Shown here: piece by piece, positions 7,473 through 11,276 of the stretch | Layout of the letters: the number at the start of each line of letters is the position of its first letter | Position numbering within the stretch: the stretch's first letter is position 1 | NCBI GenBank assembly: GCA_900759445.1 | Contig: CAAEVH010000001.1 | Location: forward strand, 1 to 11,276 | Length of the DNA stretch: 11,276 bases | Direction of reading: 5' to 3' | DNA from: an uncultured Raoultella sp. | Lineage (GTDB): Bacteria > Pseudomonadota > Gammaproteobacteria > Enterobacterales > Enterobacteriaceae | Program-made: the position numbers and the translations under genes | Notes under the pieces: model-generated | Databases searched by the model: none | What the model was told of the DNA's origin: nothing | What the model saw: the letters and a program-made list of their open reading frames with translations, nothing else

Positions 7473-9134
7473 ATGCTGGCGCAACTCACCATCAGTAACT
7501 TTGCTATCGTTCGTGAACTGGAAATCGATTTTCACAGCGGAATGACCGCGATCACCGGGGAAACCGGTGCAGGGAAATCTATTGCCATTGATGCGCTAGG
7601 GCTGTGCCTTGGCGGAAGAGCCGAAGCAGACATGGTGCGAAGAGGCGCCAGCCGCGCAGACCTGTGCGCCCGCTTCGCCTTAAAAGATACCCCGGCGGCG
7701 CAGCGCTGGCTGGAGGAGAACCAGCTGGAAAGCGGACGTGAGTGTTTACTTCGCCGCGTCATCAGTACCGACGGGCGCTCCCGCGGTTTTATTAACGGTA
7801 CCGCCGTCCCGCTTTCTCAGCTTCGTGAGCTCGGCCAGCTGCTTATCCAGATTCACGGCCAGCATGCGCACCAGCTGCTGACCCGGCCTGAACATCAAAA
7901 AACCCTGCTCGATGGCTACACCGGTGAGTATGCGCTTACTCAGCGTATGGTTGAACACTATCGTCAGTGGCATCAAAGCTGCCGCGAGCTGGCTCAGCAT
8001 CAGCAGCAGAGCCAGGAACGCGCTGCCCGCGCCGATCTGCTGCAATATCAGCTGAAAGAGTTAAATGAGTTTAATCCGCAGCCGGGCGAGTTCGAACAAA
8101 TCGATGAAGAGTACAAACGCCTGGCCAACAGCGGCCAGCTGCTGACCACCTGTCAGCACGCGCTGACGGTGCTCGCAGACGGCGAAGAAGCCAACCTGCA
8201 AAGCCAGCTCTACACCGCCAGGCAACTGGTGACTGAGCTCGTCGGGATGGACAGCAAACTCTCGGGGGTGCTGGATATGCTTGAAGAGGCGGCGATTCAG
8301 CTCAGCGAAGCCAGCGACGAACTGCGTCACTATAGCGACCGTCTGGATCTCGACCCGAATCGTCTGTTCGAGCTGGAGCAGCGCATCTCTCGTCAGATAG
8401 CCCTGGCGCGTAAGCATCAGATCACCCCGGAAGAGCTCCCCGCATTTTATCAGGGCCTGCTGGAAGAGCAGCGGCTGCTCGACGACAGCGCGGGCTCGCT
8501 GGAATCCCTTAGCCAGACCGTGGTAGAACACCATCAGCTGGCGCTAGAGACTGCTCAGCAGCTGCACGCTCTGCGGCAAAGCAGCGCGGCAGAGCTGGCG
8601 CAGTTAATCACCGAGAGTATGCGCTCACTTTCCATGCCTCACGGGGTATTTGCCATCGAGGTTGCCTTTGATGAGCGTCATCTCACCGCCGAAGGGGCCG
8701 ACCGTATCGAGTTTCGCGTCACGACCAACCCGGGGCAGCCGCTTCAGCCCATTGCTAAAGTCGCCTCCGGTGGCGAACTGTCGCGTATTGCGTTGGCCAT
8801 TCAGGTCATTACTGCGCGGAAGATGGAAACACCGGCCCTGATTTTCGATGAGGTAGATGTCGGTATCAGCGGCCCGACGGCGGCAGTCGTAGGCAAACTG
8901 CTGCGTCAGCTGGGCGAATCTACTCAGGTCATGTGCGTCACTCACCTGCCGCAGGTTGCCGGCTGTGGCCATCATCATTTCTTCGTCTGCAAAGAGACCG
9001 ACGGCGAGATGACGGAAACCCATATGCACCCGCTCGACAAACGGGCGCGACTGCAGGAACTGGCCCGTCTGCTGGGCGGTAGCGAAGTCACCCGTAACAC
9101 GCTGGCAAACGCGAAAGAGTTGCTCGCGGCGTAA
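7473..9134 (+). CDS. recN: DNA repair protein RecN (SMC-like ATPase)
   Basis: RecN is an SMC-related ATPase that helps hold DNA together during recombinational double-strand-break repair; it is among the most strongly SOS-induced proteins in E. coli. The 553 residues from [13 protein letters not shown] match E. coli in length. Walker A GETGAGKS is at 29-36, long glutamine/leucine-rich coiled-coil segments occupy about 165-380, the ABC signature region ASGGELSR begins at 431, and Walker [10 protein letters not shown] is at 454-462. The frame runs upstream into nadK, but AGGAAGG (7461-7467) places the start at 7473, downstream of the LexA boxes. The C-terminus is KELLAA; an ending of this type makes E. 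coli RecN a ClpXP substrate, so rapid turnover after SOS is expected. No terminator is evident before bamE. Confidence 0.98.
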   Translation: MLAQLTISNFAIVRELEIDFHSGMTAITGETGAGKSIAIDALGLCLGGRAEADMVRRGASRADLCARFALKDTPAAQRWLEENQLESGRECLLRRVISTDGRSRGFINGTAVPLSQLRELGQLLIQIHGQHAHQLLTRPEHQKTLLDGYTGEYALTQRMVEHYRQWHQSCRELAQHQQQSQERAARADLLQYQLKELNEFNPQPGEFEQIDEEYKRLANSGQLLTTCQHALTVLADGEEANLQSQLYTARQLVTELVGMDSKLSGVLDMLEEAAIQLSEASDELRHYSDRLDLDPNRLFELEQRISRQIALARKHQITPEELPAFYQGLLEEQRLLDDSAGSLESLSQTVVEHHQLALETAQQLHALRQSSAAELAQLITESMRSLSMPHGVFAIEVAFDERHLTAEGADRIEFRVTTNPGQPLQPIAKVASGGELSRIALAIQVITARKMETPALIFDEVDVGISGPTAAVVGKLLRQLGESTQVMCVTHLPQVAGCGHHHFFVCKETDGEMTETHMHPLDKRARLQELARLLGGSEVTRNTLANAKELLAA

Positions 9135-9196
9135 ACTTTTTGATTTTCGCAGAGTCATAGTGAACAGCAAATTGCCGTAAGACCTGCAGTCGAAGG

Positions 9197-9225
9197 TTTC
9201 CAACTGGGCAAAGGTCTATTATTAT
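9197..9225 (+). promoter_or_regulatory. Candidate bamE promoter
   Basis: TTTCCA (9197-9202), a 17-base spacer and TATTAT (9220-9225) give a plausible sigma-70 promoter with a start near 9232. The TATTAT is duplicated in overlap (9217-9225). bamE is reported in the sigma-E regulon of E. coli, but I could not pick out a convincing GGAACTT/TCAAA pair here. Confidence 0.45.
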
Positions 9226-9281
9226 CGGCATATTACAGATGAGCCACGTACTGCTCGGGCCCGAAAAGGAATAAAATCACT

Positions 9282-9623
9282 ATGCGCTGTAAAACGCTGA
9301 CTGCTGCCGCAGCGGTTCTTCTCATGTTGACCGCAGGCTGTTCCACTCTGGAACGAGTGGTTTACCGTCCTGATATCAACCAGGGTAACTATCTGGCACC
9401 CAACGATGTAGCAAAAATTCGTGTCGGCATGACGCAACAGCAGGTTGCTTATGCGCTGGGTACCCCAATGATGTCGGATCCGTTTGGTACCAACACCTGG
9501 TTCTATGTTTTCCGTCAGCAGCCTGGGCATGAAAAAATCACCCAGCAGACGCTAACGCTGACCTTCAACAGTAGCGGCGTGTTAACCAACATTGATAACA
9601 AACCGGCTCTGACCAACGAGTAA
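9282..9623 (+). CDS. bamE: Outer membrane lipoprotein BamE (SmpA), BAM complex subunit
   Basis: BamE is a small lipoprotein that stabilises the BamCD-BamA interaction in the beta-barrel assembly machine on the inner face of the outer membrane. The 113 residues (E. coli length) begin [20 protein letters not shown], a lipoprotein signal with lipobox LTAGC and lipidated Cys20. The residue after it is Ser, consistent with Lol sorting to the outer membrane. The mature domain carries [26 protein letters not shown] and [15 protein letters not shown], the SmpA/OmlA signatures. AAGGA (9266-9270) is the ribosome-binding site. The 147-base gap after recN and a terminator after the stop indicate a separate transcription unit. 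Confidence 0.98.
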   Translation: MRCKTLTAAAAVLLMLTAGCSTLERVVYRPDINQGNYLAPNDVAKIRVGMTQQQVAYALGTPMMSDPFGTNTWFYVFRQQPGHEKITQQTLTLTFNSSGVLTNIDNKPALTNE

Positions 9624-9651
9624 TGCGGTAAGCACCTTGCTGCAAAAAGAC

Positions 9652-9678
9652 AAAAAGCGCTCACTGAGCGCTTTTTTT
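9652..9678. terminator. Bidirectional terminator between bamE and rnfH
   Basis: GCGCTC (9657-9662) and GAGCGC (9666-9671) close a 3-base loop, with five A's before (9652-9656) and seven T's after (9672-9678). On the plus strand it ends bamE; read on the minus strand the same stem ends in five T's and can terminate ratA-rnfH, whose stop codon is only 13 bases away. Confidence 0.9.
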
Positions 9679-9691
9679 ATCCCGTTCGCCG

Positions 9692-9982
9692 CTATTTCCC
9701 GGCGTTTTTCTCCGCGCGCTGACGACGCAGCTCTTTCGGATCGGCAATCAGCGGACGGTAGATTTCCACCCGATCGCCATCATGCACCACATCATGCAGC
9801 TTAACCGGGCGACTGTATATTCCGACCTTGTTCTTCGCCAGATCGATATCGCCGCGCAGCGCCAGCAGGCCACTGGCAATAATCGCCTGTTCGACCGTGG
9901 CGCCCTCTTCAAGCTTTACGCTTTGCAGGTACTGCTTCTCCGGCAGAGCATAGGCAACTTCCACCACGATGTTAGCCGACAC
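9692..9982 (-). CDS. rnfH: RnfH family protein (RatB, YfjF), ubiquitin-like fold
   Basis: 96 residues, the E. coli length, with the family-typical [14 protein letters not shown] near the start and [21 protein letters not shown] and [12 protein letters not shown] at the end. The UPF0125/RnfH family has a beta-grasp, ubiquitin-like fold; the name comes from association with rnf genes in Rhodobacter and no reaction is known. I find no rnf gene here. It starts with GTG (9982-9980), supported by AGAGG about 6 bases upstream on the minus strand, inside the 3' end of ratA; the two frames overlap by 11 bases, so translation is probably coupled. The N-terminal MSAN differs from the E. coli start. Confidence 0.95.
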   Translation of the reverse strand: MSANIVVEVAYALPEKQYLQSVKLEEGATVEQAIIASGLLALRGDIDLAKNKVGIYSRPVKLHDVVHDGDRVEIYRPLIADPKELRRQRAEKNAGK

Positions 9983-10409
9983 GATAAACCTCTTTGGCCC
10001 TGGCCGTGAAAGCCTGCACCATATTTAACGCCAGCTCTTTGAAGATGCGACCAAACGCCATCTCAATCAGCATGTTGGTGAATTCAAAATCAAGATGAAA
10101 CTCAATTTTGCAGGCATCCGAGCTCAGCGGGATAAACTTCCAGCCGCCAATCAGCTTTTTAAACGGGCCATCGACCAGACTCATTAAAATGCTCTGGTTA
10201 CTGGTAAGGGTATTGCGTGTCGTAAAGGTCTTACTGATGCCTGCTTTGGACACATCAACCGCCGCCATCATCTGCGTCGGCCCAGACTCCAGCACACGGC
10301 TCCCGGTGCAGCCCGGCAAAAAATCAGGATAGGACTTCACGTCATTTACGAGTTGATACATCTGTTCCACACTGAAGGGCACCAGCGCAGTACGGCTAAT
10401 CTGAGGCAT
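9972..10409 (-). CDS. ratA: RatA (YfjG), START/coenzyme Q-binding (COQ10-like) family protein
   Basis: 145 residues from [20 protein letters not shown], with the polyketide cyclase/START-like signature [20 protein letters not shown] and [16 protein letters not shown]. coli RatA was reported to block 70S subunit association (as toxin of RatAB), while homologues such as Coq10 bind ubiquinone; which role dominates is unsettled. The open frame runs 13 codons upstream to an ATG at 10448. I prefer 10409 because homology begins at MPQISR, GGAA lies about 7 bases before it, and a possible minus-strand -10 TATTAT (10444-10439, preceded by six T's 17 bases away) would place transcription start downstream of 10448. 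First gene of a two-gene unit with rnfH. Confidence 0.93.
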   Translation of the reverse strand: MPQISRTALVPFSVEQMYQLVNDVKSYPDFLPGCTGSRVLESGPTQMMAAVDVSKAGISKTFTTRNTLTSNQSILMSLVDGPFKKLIGGWKFIPLSSDACKIEFHLDFEFTNMLIEMAFGRIFKELALNMVQAFTARAKEVYRVG

Positions 10410-10485
10410 AGCAAGTTCCACATTTATACACGTCGCAAATAATATCATTTATCTGCCGCTAAAAAAAACGCTGTGCCGCAACTCG

Positions 10486-10494
10486 TGCTAAGAT
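10486..10494 (+). promoter_or_regulatory. Candidate extended -10 promoter for smpB
   Basis: TG (10486-10487), one base, then TAAGAT (10489-10494) form an extended -10 element. No good -35 is seen 16-18 bases upstream, as is usual for this class. The predicted start is near 10501, about 60 bases before the smpB ATG. Confidence 0.5.
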
Positions 10495-10561
10495 AGCGCA
10501 TTACACCTCGCAGGATGGATTGAGGTACTGTGTTCCCGTTTAGCAATGACTTCAGGACATT

Positions 10562-11044
10562 ATGACCAAGAAAAAAGCCCACAAACCTGGATCAGCCACC
10601 ATTGCGCTGAATAAACGCGCCCGCCATGAATACTTTATCGAAGATGAATACGAGGCTGGTCTTGCCCTGCAAGGGTGGGAAGTCAAATCTCTGCGCGCCG
10701 GCAAAGCCAACATCAGCGACAGCTATGTCATCCTGAAGGATGGCGAAGCCTATCTCTTCGGTGCCAACTTTACGCCGATGGCAGTGGCATCGACCCACTA
10801 CGTCTGCGACCCGACGCGAACCCGTAAGCTGCTGCTTAATCAGCGCGAGCTGGATGCCCTGTATGGCCGCATCAACCGTGAAGGTTACACCGTCGTCGCC
10901 CTGTCGCTGTACTGGAAGAACGCCTGGTGCAAAGTGAAAATCGGCGTCGCCAAAGGTAAGAAGCAGCATGACAAGCGTACCGATCTCAAAGATCGCGAGT
11001 GGGCGCTGGATAAAGCCCGCATTATGAAACACGCTGGCCGCTAA
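10562..11044 (+). CDS. smpB: SsrA-binding protein SmpB
   Basis: SmpB binds the tRNA-like domain of tmRNA, mimics the missing anticodon stem, and delivers the complex to stalled ribosomes with EF-Tu for trans-translation. The 160 residues equal E. coli SmpB. The OB-fold core holds [29 protein letters not shown] and [25 protein letters not shown]; the basic C-terminal tail [28 protein letters not shown] enters the empty mRNA channel. AGGA (10554-10557) is the ribosome-binding site. Its RNA partner ssrA begins 146 bases downstream on the same strand with its own promoter, the usual enterobacterial arrangement. Confidence 0.99.
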   Translation: MTKKKAHKPGSATIALNKRARHEYFIEDEYEAGLALQGWEVKSLRAGKANISDSYVILKDGEAYLFGANFTPMAVASTHYVCDPTRTRKLLLNQRELDALYGRINREGYTVVALSLYWKNAWCKVKIGVAKGKKQHDKRTDLKDREWALDKARIMKHAGR

Positions 11045-11056
11045 TACCCTCTTTTT

Positions 11057-11079
11057 AAGGGCCGGCTCAGCTGGCCCTT
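11057..11079 (+). other. Hairpin after smpB without U-tract
   Basis: AAGGGCCGGC (11057-11066) pairs with GCTGGCCCTT (11070-11079) over 10 bp including one G-U, closing a 3-base loop. It begins 13 bases after the smpB stop. No run of T's follows, so it is a weak or non-canonical terminator, or a 3'-end stabilising structure. Confidence 0.6.
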
Positions 11080-11170
11080 ATGCGCTATATCGTTGTTGAT
11101 GCTGCTTTTTCACCCACCCCGCCCCCATAATCGTGCGAACGAGTGCTGGTAACTCCATTCACAAATCTGT

Positions 11171-11176
11171 TATACT
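11171..11176 (+). promoter_or_regulatory. ssrA promoter -10 element
   Basis: TATACT (11171-11176) lies 14 bases before the mature tmRNA 5' end. It would start transcription near 11183, giving a short 5' leader for RNase P to remove, as known for E. coli pre-tmRNA. The -35 region (about 11148-11153, GGTAAC) is weak. Confidence 0.65.
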
Positions 11177-11190
11177 CGCCTTAACACATT

Positions 11191-11276
11191 GGGGCTGATT
11201 CTGGATTCGACGGGATTCGCGAAACCCAAGGTGCATGCCGAGGGGCGGTTGGCCTCGTAAAAAGCCGCAAAAAAAT
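11191..11276 (+). ncRNA. ssrA: tmRNA (10Sa RNA), 5' part only
   Basis: The sequence begins GGGGCTGATTCTGGATTCGA and continues through CGAAACCCAAGGTGCATGCC, practically identical to what I recall of E. coli tmRNA. GGGGCTGA is the 5' strand of the tRNA-like acceptor arm. GAGGGGCGGTTGGCCTC at 11240-11256 and the A-rich stretch up to the edge belong to the pseudoknot 1 region. tmRNA with SmpB rescues stalled ribosomes and tags nascent chains for ClpXP and other proteases. The tag reading frame, later pseudoknots and the 3' CCA end, a frequent integration site for genomic islands, are outside the window. Confidence 0.98.

Noticed and set aside
8061..9203. Minus-strand open frames within recN (157 and 192 codons)
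   Set aside because: Shadows of the recN coding frame without recognisable domains or ribosome-binding sites.
10592..11032. Minus-strand open frame of 146 codons opposite smpB
   Set aside because: Complement of the conserved smpB frame, without a start signal or family resemblance.

Overview
The window is a stretch of conserved core chromosome from an enterobacterium (order Enterobacterales, family Enterobacteriaceae). Nearly every protein matches what I recall of its Escherichia coli counterpart over the full length, and the gene order is the familiar rplS-trmD-rimM-rpsP-ffh / ypjD-corB(yfjD) / grpE / nadK-recN-bamE / rnfH-ratA / smpB-ssrA. Synonymous and scattered amino-acid differences from E. 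coli (for example Ffh of 455 rather than 453 residues, GrpE of 196 rather than 197, and a different RnfH N-terminus) suggest a relative such as Klebsiella, Raoultella or Enterobacter. I cannot fix the genus from memory.

Layout. Positions 1-1782 (minus strand) hold the trmD operon, read rpsP-rimM-trmD-rplS, with rplS cut by the window edge. Its probable promoter and a hairpin-bearing leader lie at 1783-1886. ffh (minus) follows at 1937-3304 and is divergent from ypjD (plus, 3471-4262); a promoter is visible for each. corB/yfjD (plus, 4381-5667) comes next, appears to start at a CTG codon, and is preceded by a large nested inverted repeat. Two back-to-back terminators (5688-5783) separate it from convergent grpE (minus, 5793-6383), which has a textbook sigma-32 heat-shock promoter. 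nadK (6508-7386) and recN (7473-9134) run on the plus strand; recN has a multi-box LexA promoter. bamE (9282-9623) ends in a bidirectional terminator shared with the convergent ratA-rnfH pair (minus, 9692-10409). smpB (10562-11044) and the first 86 bases of ssrA (tmRNA, from 11191) close the window.

The theme is protein synthesis and quality control. It covers ribosomal proteins and their maturation (rpsP, rplS, rimM), tRNA modification (trmD), co-translational membrane targeting (ffh), chaperone cycling (grpE), outer-membrane assembly (bamE) and ribosome rescue (smpB, ssrA). NAD phosphorylation (nadK), DNA repair (recN), a Mg2+/Co2+-linked membrane protein (corB) and a CcsA/CcmC-like membrane protein (ypjD) sit among them. 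Three stress circuits can be read directly from the DNA: sigma-32 at grpE, LexA at recN, and the ClpXP-type LAA tail on RecN.

I see no insertion sequence, prophage, CRISPR array, toxin island or other accessory system, and no gene of unknown family. The points that merit a second look are regulatory or structural: the CTG start and palindromic leader of corB, the rpsP leader hairpin, and the RecN tail beside ssrA. No gap between genes exceeds 300 bases.
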